A DNA stretch of 64,000 nucleotides from Clusia tigrina (taxonomy: Eukaryota; Arthropoda; Insecta; Diptera; Clusiidae): the NCBI GenBank assembly GCA_920105625.2, contig OV050033.1, forward strand, positions 13,660,001-13,724,000, given 5' to 3'. The stretch's first letter is position 1. Every line of letters begins with the position of its first letter. Under the pieces are notes generated by a model. It was given only the letters and a program-made list of their open reading frames with translations, was not told the origin of the DNA and made no database searches. Shown here one piece after another: positions 28,978 to 41,396 of this stretch. A program made the position numbers and the translations under genes.

Positions 28978-30700
28978 CCTTTGGTTGCTCCCTTGACTTT
29001 AAAATGTCGGTTCTGCAATACTTGGTTTTTATGTTTCAATCATTTTTCTTTTGGTGTGCTGCTCTGCATACCTATATAACCATATGATGATTGGGAACAT
29101 TGTCCACATTATCGGGCAGGACAAACCCACAGGTCAGGCCATAGCAGATATCGTTCAAGGAAATCAGCTCATTAAAAACAATTTTGTTAAATTTTCGCTT
29201 ATTTCTCTCTCTCATCTTCTTCTTTCACTACATTTTTCCTTTTTATTCTTTGGCAAAAATATAATATTGACATTTTTCGACACGCATACTAATGCAATAC
29301 GAATTATGTTGTCGATGTTAAATGAATTTAGCACGGTTTTGTACAGCAATACACGACCATAAATTTTAAATGAAGTTTATAACAAACAAGCACACAACAG
29401 AGGAAGAATATCCTTCGCCAATAAACACACACACGCACTCTGAAATACAGCAACATTCATATCTGAATCGAACTTCACACAGTTGATCATAAAAATTGTA
29501 TCACAGCCCAGAAACTGGCGACAAGCTCAACAAACGCAGAACGCATTGATGTGTGGCAGAAGATAGACAGCCGTACGGATTCAGAGAAGACGAGTGGAGC
29601 AAGGAGTGCTGCTAACAATTCGTGGAAGCTGTCCAATGAGGCAAAAAATATAACTTATATCTGTGCATATCAATGAGAACATCGATGTCGCGATGCGCGT
29701 CCGTATTGGTCCTGGCTGGTAGTGCTGCAACAAAATTTGTTTATGCAACCAGTTAAGTAGCGGCGGACATTTCATTGAAACAGGAGCGTGACTTGACAGT
29801 GACACCATGTCCGGCTGACGTTGTCAAAATTATGGCCGACTGACACTATCAGTGGCAGCTTATTATAAATCTCATAAGCGTTAAGCGGGCAACCGTCAGT
29901 GTCAACATTATTCATACAAGAAACGAATATTTGAGCCTTTTATGTGACCGAATCTTTCAATAGTTTCCAGCACAAATAAATAAGGCTATTAATTCGATAG
30001 GTACTTTTGAAGTCGAAGTGACGGATTAGAAAATTTATTTTGGAAATGATTATTTCTCCAGCATTTGTAAAATATACTCACTTTTTATAATATTGGTACT
30101 GCATTTTATGTTATCCCAACCTCTTTCTCCACCTACACAAAAGTAGAACGCCACAAAATAATTGGCCTTCCTCAGCTTCTACAAATAAGTATTCTTACTA
30201 TGAACAGTGATTCTGTCCTTGGTACAGTTTGTAAATTTCAATCTCCCCAGACACATCCCAATTTACAAGAAATGAGAGAGTATCTCCCCAGGAAAACGTC
30301 TCTACGAGATCTTAATTTCACACAATATATGAAAATATTATGTTTCAGTATATTAAACAATATTATTATTGCAAGGGCATATTGGGCAATCTATTTGTGA
30401 TTCAAACTAAAGCAAAGTGAAAGTTAAAGTGTTGGACTAAAACTTCGAATAACTATACAAAATGTCTTGCCAATCCAGTATTATTCAAGCAGACAGTTGA
30501 ATATTTGATAAATCCAAAGAGGTTCAAAACAGAACCATTCTGAATATTGAGTAGACTGACTCACATAATAAAGATTTAGTTTCTTCAGGACTTTTTCTTG
30601 AATTTCCTAACTTTACTAGGACTTAAAAGCTTTTGGCATAGAAAATTAAATATCTTTCTATATAATAAGAATATTTCTTCACTACCCTTTTACTAAATAA

Positions 30701-31865
30701 CCCATTCACTCCCATCAATATCCGCAGCTGTATCTCGCCCATACAATACACGTATGTAAATAAAAAAAGAGTGGTGTACATGACATTCCCCATGCCTCAA
30801 CGCACTCTTACGCGCACTTCATATTCAAATTATCCATCAGGCCAAGTGTTATTAACGAGCGAAACGTGCTCCAAGGCGTTACCATAATTTGTCACCACCC
30901 AAATATTTTATGGTCTGTCATTACAATATAATTGTCTTTTATTGTTATGCGCTTCTCATAATGGCGGCCATATCGCCGCACAACAACCTTATTGGGGGCA
31001 TTTACTCGGACGCCCGCACTTTACAACGCAGTATAGAGATCCGCTGCTGGCATTCGCTTTATGTTTAATGTATTAGGCGAGCGAGCGCAAAAATTTGTTC
31101 GGACCCATTGTGTCACATATAAATCAGATCACTTTTTCACAAATTTTTGCGCTAAAATAGTATAAAAGCGGATCAAAAAATCCTCCACGGAAAGACTTCA
31201 AAATTTTGATAATAGTCTTTTGTATTTTTTCCCTCATTTTGCCTAAGCCAGCTTACAAAATTAAAATTCAATGCACATGAATGCGAGAAAAACGAAAAAT
31301 AAGTTCACATAAAAAAATTCCTGCCATTAAAAAGAAATAAAATAAAATGTAGATCATTCGTCATTGGAGGTAGAAAAACCCATAATTTTGGTGGCGATAT
31401 ATAAGTTTAACGCGCTACCGTATAAAACTCCAGTTAGCAACACTTTCAGTGTAAAAAGACATTTTTTTAATGGTAATGGGGTACCAGCGCTTGGAATTGT
31501 GGTAAATCTTGTACTCTTCATGTTTGTAATACGAGTAGGGAATGAGGTAGACGAGGTCACCGATCTGGAAGCGACATTGAAAGAGCTGTGACAATATTTT
31601 ATATGATATTTTGAGGATATAGTTGCAATTTAGTTGCGGAGTAGAGTTATAATACGAGTATTCGTATAATACAAATATTCGTTGAGGTATAAAAATAATG
31701 AATAAAATACAAAATGTAATTATTATTCATAAGAAGGAAATAAACTTATTGAAAATAGTTTCTTCATAAGCAAAAGTCGACAATTCCATTTATACCATAA
31801 ATTAACGCTTAAGGCAGTGCCCATATTTGCTCTGATAGAAGCCCCAATCTGGCGAAAACGTTAGA
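30701..31865. other. GC-richer patch with PHO-like word and TATAAAAG
   Basis: TATAAAAG at 31,161-31,168 is a good TATA word, but no initiator consensus follows at the expected distance. Overlapping open frames at 31,354-31,591 on both strands have no domain. Confidence 0.5.
30958..30974. promoter_or_regulatory. PHO/YY1-like site (ATAATGGCGGCCATATC)
   Basis: ATGGCGGCCATAT contains opposed ATGGC and GCCAT cores, in a GC-richer patch followed by ATCGCCGC. Possible PHO binding; not demonstrable from one site. Confidence 0.3.
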
Positions 31866-32400
31866 CTGGAGATCAAACGAAGAATCAGGCTTGCTAACAG
31901 TTGTTACTATGGGGTCACTAACGAAATGTAGTAGAGCCCTCTTTCAACCGACAAAACTGACACTCTGCAAGACGCTTATCCTACACCAATACGCAGAAAC
32001 ATAGGTCGTGTCGCCGATTGTTGCAGCCGCGCTTGGGGTATTCGAGAGGAAAATTCTTCGTAAAATCTGCGGTCCTGTTCATGTCGGCGACTACTACCCT
32101 ATTCGGATGAACCACGAACTGTACGAGCTCTACGATGATATTGACATAGTCAGGCGCATCACTATACAACGTCTGCGCTGGCTTTGACATATCGTGCGTA
32201 TGGACGAAGAAGCTTCAGAGAAAAATGTGTTCGCAGCGGAAGCCGCTGGACGAGGACGTAGAGGATGACCATGCCTCCGATGGATGGACCAAGTCGAGGA
32301 AACCCTAAACACTCTAGGTATAATGCCCGGAAAGCAGAGTCGCCTGGCAAGCTCTGTTAGGTTCGGGCGCAACCTGATAGCGGGTTGTCTTCGCAAGTAA
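31866..32400 (+). pseudogene. RTE-like LINE polymerase C-terminal fragment with stops
   Basis: The plus strand first encodes LEIKRRIRLANSCYYG (31,866 onward). After a 1-nt frame change it continues as SRALFQPTKLTLCKTLIL, then AALGVFERKILRKICGPVHV and NHELYELYDDIDIV, and RRITIQRLRWL, ending at TAA 32,398-32,400. This is the hallmark C-terminal end of LINE ORF2 proteins often annotated in insects as endonuclease-reverse transcriptase. Three in-frame stops interrupt it: TAG at a conserved Trp, TGA after RLRWL at a conserved Gly, and TGA in the run RRGRRG*PCLRW where CGA (Arg) is expected. Catalytic endonuclease and RT domains are missing, as usual for 5'-truncated copies. The family placement (RTE-like) is from memory of motif style and less certain than the LINE call. 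Confidence 0.85.
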
Positions 32401-35400
32401 TATTTTTAGGTATGATATCCAACTGCATGAAATTTAAAAAATATATATACGAGTACAGTGAGTTTCATTCTCCAAAAATCTACCAAAAGATGTCACCAAA
32501 TGTCCTTCGTCCATCGAAAAAAACTATAACCGCCGAGAAAAAAAATATGAAAATATTGTTTCAAAATTTAATAAATAATTCACGAACTCAATTAGTTGGT
32601 AGCACTGAAGCTGAGGTGGACCCAGGACTTGGCTGAATATTTGTGCAACTTGAGAAATAAAAATAATACTATTCTCAGTTCTGACTCTTCAGAACTTGAT
32701 TTTCTATTCGATCGCGTTAGATCCATTCTATTTGAAGGAGTGTGTGGTTTTTTTCTGAGTAAACCTTTTTGTATGAATGCTATTAAAAGTCTCAGATCTC
32801 ATAGAAATATTTGCACTTAACGCCCTTTGAGTTGTTACAATCGAATTTCTCTCTCTTGCTTATTACGGCACTCTTGATTATCATATATTATCTCAAGATA
32901 CATATTACTTCATAAACAAAATGTTTGATTCGTGGGTTTGCCAGAGAATCATGTGCAGCTCCATCTCCCATCATATCAAAGACTATACGAGTAGTGCAGA
33001 TGAAAAGAATTCATTTGAAAAAAACTACACACACTTCAACATTACGAATAAAATGTCATTCTTAGTTCCTCTCTTTCCGTTGATGCAATCTGTGAAATAA
33101 GAGAGAAAGAGGATCTTAGACTCCCTTGAATGTAGTCCAAACTGTTTCTCAATAGATAAATTTGATAGTCAAGCATAAGAAAACATCATAATAATATTGC
33201 GGACCCAACGGTATTTGTCATTAGATCAATTTATTCAAAATCAATAAGCAAAATAATTTATAATTTTCCACTCAGTCCTTGTCAGTAACTTCCTTATCTG
33301 CTTTCCATTGATTGAATTGAAACAAAAGGATTGTTCCTTCATAAGGCAAATAGACAGGGAATTTTGCGTTTATTACGCAATGGATTTTATTATATTCACA
33401 CAATTTGTATAAGAGATTCCACTCCAATTTAATATTCAATAAACGCTCTCTTTCGAAAGCATTTTAGTTTTAATATTACTCGTAAATTGCATTCCATTTG
33501 ATGAGATTCTGTTTAATGAAAGGCTGCCTTGTGAATTCTTCATTGACCAAAATGAAGTGCCCGGCGCACTTTGATTGATTTTATCATTACAACAACTATA
33601 AGCCTGGGCGAAAGTAAATTGATTTTCCTTTAATTTCATACATTTTGATTAATTTTTTGCACAACCGATAAAAAAAAATAAAAAGCGAGCGACAAAAAAG
33701 TGCGAAAATAAATCCTTTGCAACTCAAAGAGAATATAAAATAGCCTTTCAAAAATGTATTAAAACACATTCGTTTGACCGAAACCGTATTGAAACACCGA
33801 CCGAACACTGATGCGCACGATGATGAGGCTGATGCTGCTGATGATGGTGATGGCGATGGTGCAGTAGCGGCGAAAGCGCGCTTCCACGTACTTGCTCTCA
33901 CATTGGATACCCGTAAGGACGATGCGCTGTGCAGCGCTAGCTGTGCCCGTGGGATACGTAATCCGGCTTTTCCATTCAGAAAGTGTAAATGAAAAATCTG
34001 TTTTTGGAAGCATTTTAGCGTAAAAATGCAATATTGAATTCATTTAAATGTAAAAAGGTACGGTGTAGAGTCAGCCAGTCAGTCGCAGCACCCGTAACTG
34101 ACACTGACTGTGTGCAGCTTGCAGCAGTGTTGCATGGGCGCGTATGTGCGTATAAAATCAATTACAGCCAAGTTGTCAATTTTATTGCAATATAGAAAAA
34201 ACAAAAAAAAACAAAAAACCGAAAGAGAAAATGAAAATGAAAATTACGACCACGAATGATTGTCTGTCTGTACCAGCAATATTTAAATGTATAACATAAA
34301 TTCCATGAAGAATGACGCATGCGGCACGGCATTGTAAATAAAAATATGGAAAATCTTACGCGCCTGACAACTCATAAATTTGCAACCGCAAGTCAAAAAA
34401 AATCTGTCACCTATCAAAAATCCCCTAAAAGGGCATAACTTGTGCAAAGTCGGCCCAATGTCCATGCACGGCACCCCAATGCCCCAGCTCAGAATGCTGC
34501 ATATGCTGCTTGTATGATGTGTGATAAATATGCACTGACGACGAGCGAACGTGTGCTCTGCTCCTCATGCCTGCTGGCGTCCAGAGCACTTTTTGAGCTG
34601 GTTGGCTGGCTGGCTTGCTCGACGGTTGCTGTCGCAATGCGCAATGACAATCGATGACAATCAATGTTTGCATTGCATTATTATTGGAATAAATGAATAA
34701 AGTATGCATTGAGAAATGCAGTGACAATGGCTCGAAATGCTCATTTCAATATCTCCGCGCTCTCCTTCCAAACGACTGACTAACTTTGCTACTTACGCTT
34801 CCTCTTGGATGTGTCTGTGTGTTTACTCTGAATCTCTTTTCAAGGAATTGTCAACGCATACGCATCCAAAAGTCAAAACTCTGAAATCAGAATTGAAATC
34901 GGTAACAAGATCACAAACACAAATACTCCAAGGAAACACGCGTACACACGTTTTCTATGTGGCCAGAGAGAGTGCGTCTGTGAAGCAGCACACATGGCAT
35001 TATCAGCAATCATATTTCTTGCTTCCTTCACTACTTGAAGCCTTTTTAAATGCTCCCAGCACAGTGGTTCATCATCAACACAAACAGTTGCAGAATTATA
35101 AGTGAAATATTATTACAGAACAGGACTTAAAAAGTTGTTCTTTGGGAATTATGAATAAACTAAAAGACAGTTGCTAGGTACAACTAAGAGCCGATCCCCA
35201 TGGTCTTATGAAAAGTATGCCTCGTTTTGGGCGTTTCTGTTTCCAGCAGAGCATTCCCCTAAAATTTTTGCTGATTTGATTAATAGTATTATAATAATAT
35301 TAATCCACAAGAAAGAAACTGTCCGTTACGTATGTTTGATCTCTGTCTTATTATCTTACAAACTTTAGATATCTAAAGAAATATTCTGCAATCTGTTTTA

Positions 35401-35796
35401 ATTAATTTGGGGAAGAAGTAGTCAAAGCCTTAAATGACTTCCATTATTTTCGTATATTTTAATTTAATTCAGTTTTTGTTCAATTATATCCACTGTTCTT
35501 CATAAATTCATGCACATTTATTCATAACATAAGAAAATAAATTTTTAGACCCTGTGGTATACGATTATACCTACGAGTTTATAAGAGTATTCCACTGAAT
35601 TTTAAAATACCACAAAAATTGTATTCAAACATTTCGATCATATTTTGCATAAAATTGAAGAATGTTACACCATTGACTTGCATCAGAGCAGATCAGATCA
35701 GATGTTAACGAATTTATATCACCACCGAAAGGACACACAAACTAACACACACAAAATGTGTGGCAAGAAAGATCCTGGATCTTTTTTTACGAACTT
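32401..35796. other. AT-rich DNA, then GC-richer patch at 33.8-34.7 kb
   Basis: The first part carries three TACGAGTA words. The patch has GAT repeats, CAGTCAGCCAGTCAGTC (34,070) and GGCTGGCTGGC (34,605). The 122-codon frame at 34,737-35,105 is Ser/Thr/His-rich without domains and is treated as chance. Confidence 0.55.
33819..33862. repeat. (GAT)n/(GCT)n trinucleotide repeat
   Basis: GATGATGAGGCTGATGCTGC followed by further GATGGT units. Translation gives an Asp/Ala-rich open frame that is a repeat artefact. Confidence 0.9.
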
Positions 35797-36063
35797 TTAA
35801 CTAATAAGAGAAAAACAAAACCAAAGTGACGAACAAATTTCAAAGAAAGAGAAAAAATCATTTGCCAATGCTCTAAGCGCTTCAATGCGTGCTTCCCTGT
35901 GATATTCTGCAAAGCTGCGACTGTGTTGCTGCTTTTGCTGCAAGAGCATTGTGGCTAGTTGGAGATCCGGTGGTTCCTCCACGGCAGACATGAACGCCGC
36001 ATTGCCAGACAGCGTGTCTGTGAGCGGTGCGTTCAGTGAAATATTTTGCACATTTTGTCATTT
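35797..36063 (-). CDS. Exon-like open frame with Gln-rich segment, unrecognised, minus strand
   Basis: An open minus-strand frame reads NISLNAPLTDTLSGNAAFMS, AVEEPPDLQLATMLLQQKQQ, HSRSFAEYHREARIEALRAL, then becomes low-complexity (FFSFFEICSSL) and stops at 35,797. The only in-frame ATG codons are internal, the first at the Met of AAFMS with a poor initiation context. The first 60 residues look like ordinary protein with predicted helix; the last 20 look like translated T-rich DNA. It lies just downstream of the open frame at 36,129-36,348 in the same orientation, separated by stops. No family is recognised. Confidence 0.2.
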
Positions 36064-36128
36064 CATTTATGCAACAGATCTTTTATTTGTTTCACATCTG
36101 ATGCCTCAGCCTCTCTCGTTGCTTTTAT

Positions 36129-36348
36129 TCAGTTCAGTTGTTCAGTTTGGTTTTGTTGCTCCGAAGATTTCTCTGCCAACATTTGCAACAACACCTTTTT
36201 CGTCTTCAGCGGCTGTGTGAAAAATGAAAATCCTTTCCGTGGTCGTCGATTGTCGACATTGTCACTGTCTCTGCTAGTGAAGCTGGTCTTTTGTTTTGTA
36301 TCGCCAAGTTCTTGCGGCTGCGGCTGCGTCTGCGGATGTTCGATCTTC
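36129..36348 (-). CDS. Exon-like open frame, unrecognised, minus strand
   Basis: On the minus strand an acceptor-like ATTATTTGCACAG ends at 36,349 and an open frame follows to TGA at 36,129-36,131. It begins KIEHPQTQPQPQELGDTKQK and continues with a hydrophilic, basic and Gln-rich sequence ending LAEKSSEQQNQTEQLN. The CAG/CCG/AAG codon mix is more gene-like than its surroundings. The polypyrimidine tract of the acceptor is poor, and the plus strand of the same interval is also fairly open. The residues match no family I know. It may be the end of a real exon, a decayed gene or a composition effect. Confidence 0.22.
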
Positions 36349-36356
36349 CTGTGCAA

Positions 36357-37562
36357 ATAATTTTACATTCATTCATATCGGCTGCGCGAAGGTGCGAGAT
36401 AAACGCAGAATATCAAAACTGAATAATATTTATGATCATTGCGATATTTGTTTCTTCTTTCTGTGCAATTTTTTCCCTTAAGGAATGTTGTTCGGCCTTT
36501 TTGTAGCCGAGATTTACCAATGATGATACATCGGTACATAAAAACAGCAACTCGGGAGAATTGTCACCCAGACGACGAGGTGTCAACACTTCTCATGCGT
36601 TAATGGAATGTTTTCTGTACTTTGAAAGTGGTCAACAGAATGAAATATTTGTATACATCCTGTTATGATTTTCAAGGTTAAGAGATTGATACAACGAAGT
36701 TTGTTCTTTAAAAATAGCCATAGTAGGGTTGTATCCGTATAATATATACAATTAAAAATATCCACTTGAGCCGAATCCAAGGAACTTGAGAGCAGTCGTA
36801 GAAAGTTTGTGTAATTCCTTGAATCGAAACAAAGAATTTAAGTAGCAGAAAAATATTTTCATGCTAAAATAACTTGAAATTCTTGGTCTTGGTTGTTGCT
36901 ACTTATTTAACCGTTCTTAGGCAAAACAAGAGATATACTAAAATACACAAATACTAAGGAGACTTATTGTTTTTATCGTAGGTTATAATCTACTTTAATA
37001 CAAATCCTGTTGGTCTTGAATTGTTAATAATAACATCAACATCGCTTAAACTAGCCGGGAAGTCTCCAGGGGTTGTACTCCAACTGTGCCTACGTAAGAT
37101 CCGCCATATTTATCAGGAAGCTAAGTTTCTCCCAAGCAACTAGAACTATCAACAGTTGAAATATTTGCTTCACTGCTAAGATGTAATTTATTATTTTCTT
37201 TAATATCTCAGGCACCTCTGCCAAAAGTTATCCTAATTCAAAGTAGTATGTTTGATTTTTTAAGTCAGTATTATCATTAAAGTTGATCAGAGAAACAAAG
37301 AGTTTTGTGCCAACTGAAAAGAACTAATTTTTATGAAGATATAACACTATACTGCACAGGTATTTTTCAGAGGTGGTGACAAGACAGAGAGGAACTAGAA
37401 GGTGGTGGAAATAATACTCTTCAGAGTAGAAAGTTTATAAAAAGATTGACACATCTCATTGTAAGTGAAGTTTTAAAAACTCTAAAGGTATGCTCGTTAT
37501 GTGTGCTGCATCTACCCAAAATTGAACGCCACTTCAAGCAATCTGCACTGAATTGCCATTCG
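36357..37562. other. AT-rich non-coding DNA
   Basis: No motif or repeat of note before the ACATAT array. Confidence 0.65.
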
Positions 37563-37795
37563 CATATGCATATACATATATATGTACATATACATATACA
37601 AAAACACATACATATATATATTATTACACATATGCATAAAAATATACATATTATTATATATATACATAAACATATACATATACGCATACATATCCATACA
37701 CATATACATATGCATATAAATATACATATACATATACATATACTTATCTATATACATTTACATATTCATATACATATACATATCCATATGCACAT
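37563..37795. repeat. (ACATAT)n hexanucleotide array, about 230 bp
   Basis: ACATAT units recur throughout with scattered single-base variants (CCATAT, GCATAT, TTATAT). Because six divides by three, the array stays open in several frames and yields a His/Ile repeat (HIHIHIH) inside a false 202-codon frame on the plus strand and Met/Tyr repeats on the minus strand. Confidence 0.95.
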
Positions 37796-40499
37796 TGCGC
37801 GTACCTTTAAAGATGCCCTTGAGAAGCATTCTAAAGACATTACAAATAGATTGCGAAAAGATTCTTGGTATCGATTGTCACTGAAATATTTACAAAAAGT
37901 GTTAAAGTTTTTTAATAAGATGATGCAGAAGCTGATTATCCAACTTGAACATCAAACTAGGAATACAAATTGTTTAAAAAGAAAACAAATCAGTTACATA
38001 TTTAAAATATGTCACAAGGGAAGAACTCTCTCCAAAAATCTTCTCACACATTAAGCGAGGTGTCAGAAAGCTCACGCAAAAATTTAATAAGATTGCAAGG
38101 CCCGAAGCCATTTGCGCAACAATTTAGCTGACTTTGCTAATATGTTGCCCCAGCACACGCTATTAACTTTTTTTTATAAACTGTCAATAGCAATGCACAG
38201 GCCTGCAGCTACTTCACATGCGCCATGTAAGAACAGTCAAATATCTAAAACGCCCCTTTATTATGTGGCATACGCGAACTCACCAGCCCACCGCCACCCT
38301 CCTGTGGAGAGTGAGCGACGACGAATGTCACAAACAATAAAATGACAAACAAACAAAAAAATAATATTTGAAATTATAATTGAACGAGAAGACACCTGAG
38401 CCCCGAGGGGCGCAGAGGGCGTTTCCAAACACCGCCAGGAAAGAAGCACAAAATTGGCATGTAAAGCACATAATCAAAATGGCAAAAGGAGACATAATTG
38501 AATTTGTGTGAATTTATTAAATGGGGGCGGTGCACAGCAGTTTATGATGCACGCAGGCAGGCGAACATCTTTAAAATTGATATTTTTAGTGGAAAACTCA
38601 GTTCAGTTATGAGAGTGACTGTGTGTGAGCGTGTGTGTGTTTGACAGATGCCAAACTAAATTAATTGCAATTAGGATAAACATCCCGTTAGAATTGCTGC
38701 TTGCTCACAGAAGGAAACTTAATCGCACAATCACACACACATTTGAAATTAAGGATAACGAAATAATTGAACAATTATGTCCAAATGTCCGACTGCCACT
38801 CATTATGATAAAAACAACGAACACCACGAGCACCGAAAGAGCGCATTAAGCCAAGCGCAAAGGACATTTATAATTACCTCTGGGCATTTGGGGTTAAATT
38901 CTCGTTGGTCTCATTGTTGCTGTCAACTCGATTTTTCTCCCTTGATAAGCGCATTTTTCCGCATCCTTTTTCGGGGTTACATCTCTGACACCCACACATT
39001 CACCTACCCAAAATAATGTGCACAGCCGCAAAAGCCGACACCAACACCATAACCAACACCAGCACTCGAAATACTGCCACACCCGTCCAGCATGGCTACA
39101 GTTTAGATTTAATGAGCCTGATTTGCCGCTGCCATGGTGAAAGAAGCGCCGAGGCGCTGAAGCACCAGAAGAAGCCATCATTTGCAGCAATGCTAAGCGC
39201 AGCATTTTTGACTTAAGAAACGAAAATGAAATTTGAAAAAAGGAAAAATAAATGCGACCAACAATTTATATGAAGAAAACTGTGCACCCCTTTGGAGCCC
39301 CTTGTCATGCTTTTTTCTGCCCTATTCACTGCAATCCAATCCGCCTCCCACTCCAGCTGTGTCTGCTCTGAAAATGAGCAAATTTTCTAAATGAGCGCAC
39401 TTCTTGAAATACAAAAGAATTTCATTTTTACAATGCAGCCGAGCATATTCGAGCAGCATTTTTGCCGCCTCACCTACCCTGCTCCAGAAGAATAATTGCG
39501 CTCAAGTTTCAGCTGACCTTACAAAAATTAAGAAATTAAAAATTTCTTCTCCCCATTTTCTGTGCTGTCTACACAGTCAGCTACCGAAGCCAAGACAAAA
39601 TTCGTGAAATTATTTCGCTGACGGGGGTTTATGTGTCTGGAATTTAAAGAGCAGCATAATTAAATCATAAATTAAATGTGTACAGATAAATTAGCCGGAA
39701 GCGGCCGATAAGGAAAATCCCTGGAAAGAGTTTCTGGCAATTGTTTAAATTGTTGCCTTGAAGTTTATACAATCATGGAACAATTATTGTTCTATATATA
39801 TTCAAACAATTCAGATAAACTGCTCGTAAATGAATAAATTGAAGAAACTTATGTTCCATATAAGAGAAAGTATTTCCCAAAGATTTATGTCAATTCAAAT
39901 GTCGCCAGAAACCACGTTTTGGAAACAAGGAGAATGAAAAATGTCTGAAATAGTTTTAGCCCACTCGCATATTATGACGTGCCTTCGTGGCTGAGCACTT
40001 TTATGAATTGGAATAGTTGTGATCGGAATTGACCTTTGTTATAGATTCCCTCAACTATGTCACTAATAATCAGTCAAACATCTTGAATCTTTTGATAACA
40101 GGAAGAGAGAAATATTGACCCCAATCGCTAGTTCAGAAAGCCTCAGATATATGAAACTTTTCATTAAACCTAACCTCGAAATAACATCTCTGTGAGTTTT
40201 TTTACTTGCAATAGTTAAATCGAATAAATATGCAACGCAACACAAAAAAGCTATGTCTTCCAAATAGCCTCCAACTTACTTAGAGAACTCTACTGAATAC
40301 TACACTCAAAAGTTCAGTTTGGTCATCAGACCTGCGCCCTGCCCCACACCTAAATATACCTGTATTTGTTTGTACGTATGTGTCATCCATTTTTACAATG
40401 GTACATTGGTTTGGTCAAGTCGTAGAGGATTTATACTAAGCAAGCATAGAAACCACCTAATCAATATTTGTGAAATGTGTAAAAATCAAATGTATTATA
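37796..40499. other. GC-richer non-coding block
   Basis: Contains TG/CA-rich words, a GGCAGGCAGGCG run near 38,555 and many short frames on both strands. No splice-supported exon was recognised. Confidence 0.5.
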
Positions 40500-40530
40500 A
40501 AGGGTGTTTTTTTAGACGTGTGGTTTTCAA
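40500..40530 (+). repeat. Left terminal inverted repeat of the mariner element
   Basis: The 31-bp end starts AAGGGTGTTTTTTT and ends GTGGTTTTCAA. It pairs with 41,397-41,427 with one G/A difference and is preceded by TA at 40,498-40,499. It would be the transposase binding and cleavage site. Confidence 0.92.
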
Positions 40531-40636
40531 TCTGGCAATACTTTCTTCGGAGTTGGTCTTTTTGACAGCTGTCACTTGATTTATGCTCAGTTTGGTTTGC
40601 CATTTCATAAGTTTATAGCCGAACGCCCATCAAGTG

Positions 40637-41323
40637 CGTCGCACGTTCGGTGAATGGGTCCAAAACGAGATGGCCTCCGATCCCGATTTTCACAATAAAA
40701 TTTTGTTCAGCGATGAAGCTCACTTTTGATTGAATAGGTACGTTAATAAGCAAAATTGTCGCATTTGGAGTGACAATAATCCACAAGCCATTGCTGAGAC
40801 GCCGTTACATCCTCAAAAAGTCACTATTTGGTGTACTCTGTGGGCAGAGGAAATCATTGGTCCATATTTCTTCAAAAATGAAGCCTGCCATACTGTTACA
40901 ATCAATGGAGAACGCTATAGAGCCATGATTAATGACTTTTTCGTGCCTGAATTGGAGAATGTTGATGTGGACGACCTTTGGTTCCAACAAGACGGCGCTA
41001 CATGCCATACAGCCAACGAAACAATCAATTTATTGAAGGAAACTTTTGGTAAGCACATTATCTCGCGTCGTGGGCCCGTGGCGTGGCCTACAAGATCGTG
41101 CGATTTAACACCGCTGGACTATTTTTTGTGGGGTTATGTGAAGTCGCTTGTCTACGCAGATAAGCCCGAGACGATTGACGCGTTGAAAGAGAATATTCGG
41201 CGCGTTATTGCTGACATACGGCTCCAATTGCTACAAAAAGTGGTCGAAAATTGGGCCTCTCGGCTGGAATTTATATGAGGCAGCCGCGGCGGCCACTTGC
41301 CCGAAATCATTTTTAAAACATAA
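40637..41323 (+). pseudogene. Mariner DD41D transposase, N-terminally truncated with two in-frame stops
   Basis: This is the remnant of the cut-and-paste transposase of the enclosing mariner. One frame runs from the motif RTFGEWVQNEM through ILFSDEAHF, which holds the first catalytic Asp, then FQQDGATCH with the second Asp, and SCDLTPLDYFLWGY with the third Asp in LDY. Forty-one residues separate the second and third Asp, which defines DD41D; classical mariner has 34. A TGA follows SDEAHF at the place where relatives have Trp. A second TGA at 41,276-41,278 precedes a conserved-looking tail, GSRGGHLPEIIFKT, ending in TAA at 41,323. The longest uninterrupted part is 40,730-41,278. The entire DNA-binding N-terminus is absent, so the copy cannot encode active transposase. 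Loss of Trp and probably Arg codons to TGA fits ordinary neutral decay. Confidence 0.92.
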
Positions 41324-41396
41324 TGGCAAACCCTTATCTTTATAATAAAGCTAAATTCTTGGCCATAACATAAAATTATATGCATTTTATTTCTGC

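Larger units (their letters stand above)
26140..30700. other. Non-coding DNA with a GC-richer patch at 26.6-27.6 kb
   Basis: Open frames of 60-103 codons are scattered on both strands without motifs. The 28-bp-scale repeat at 28,130 and the palindrome at 28,958 are listed separately. Confidence 0.55.

Noticed and set aside
29499..29508. TATCACAGCC, the 5' word of the miR-2/miR-13 family
   Set aside because: The bases after it do not match the family and no complementary arm lies upstream, so there is no precursor hairpin.
31161..31168. TATAAAAG as a core promoter
   Set aside because: No initiator consensus about 30 bp downstream and no open frame after it.
34737..35105. 122-codon plus-strand frame
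   Set aside because: No domain, start context or exon border; composition is that of the surrounding patch.
37446..38054. 202-codon open frame
   Set aside because: Its centre is the ACATAT microsatellite and the ends are AT-rich; the length comes from the repeat period.
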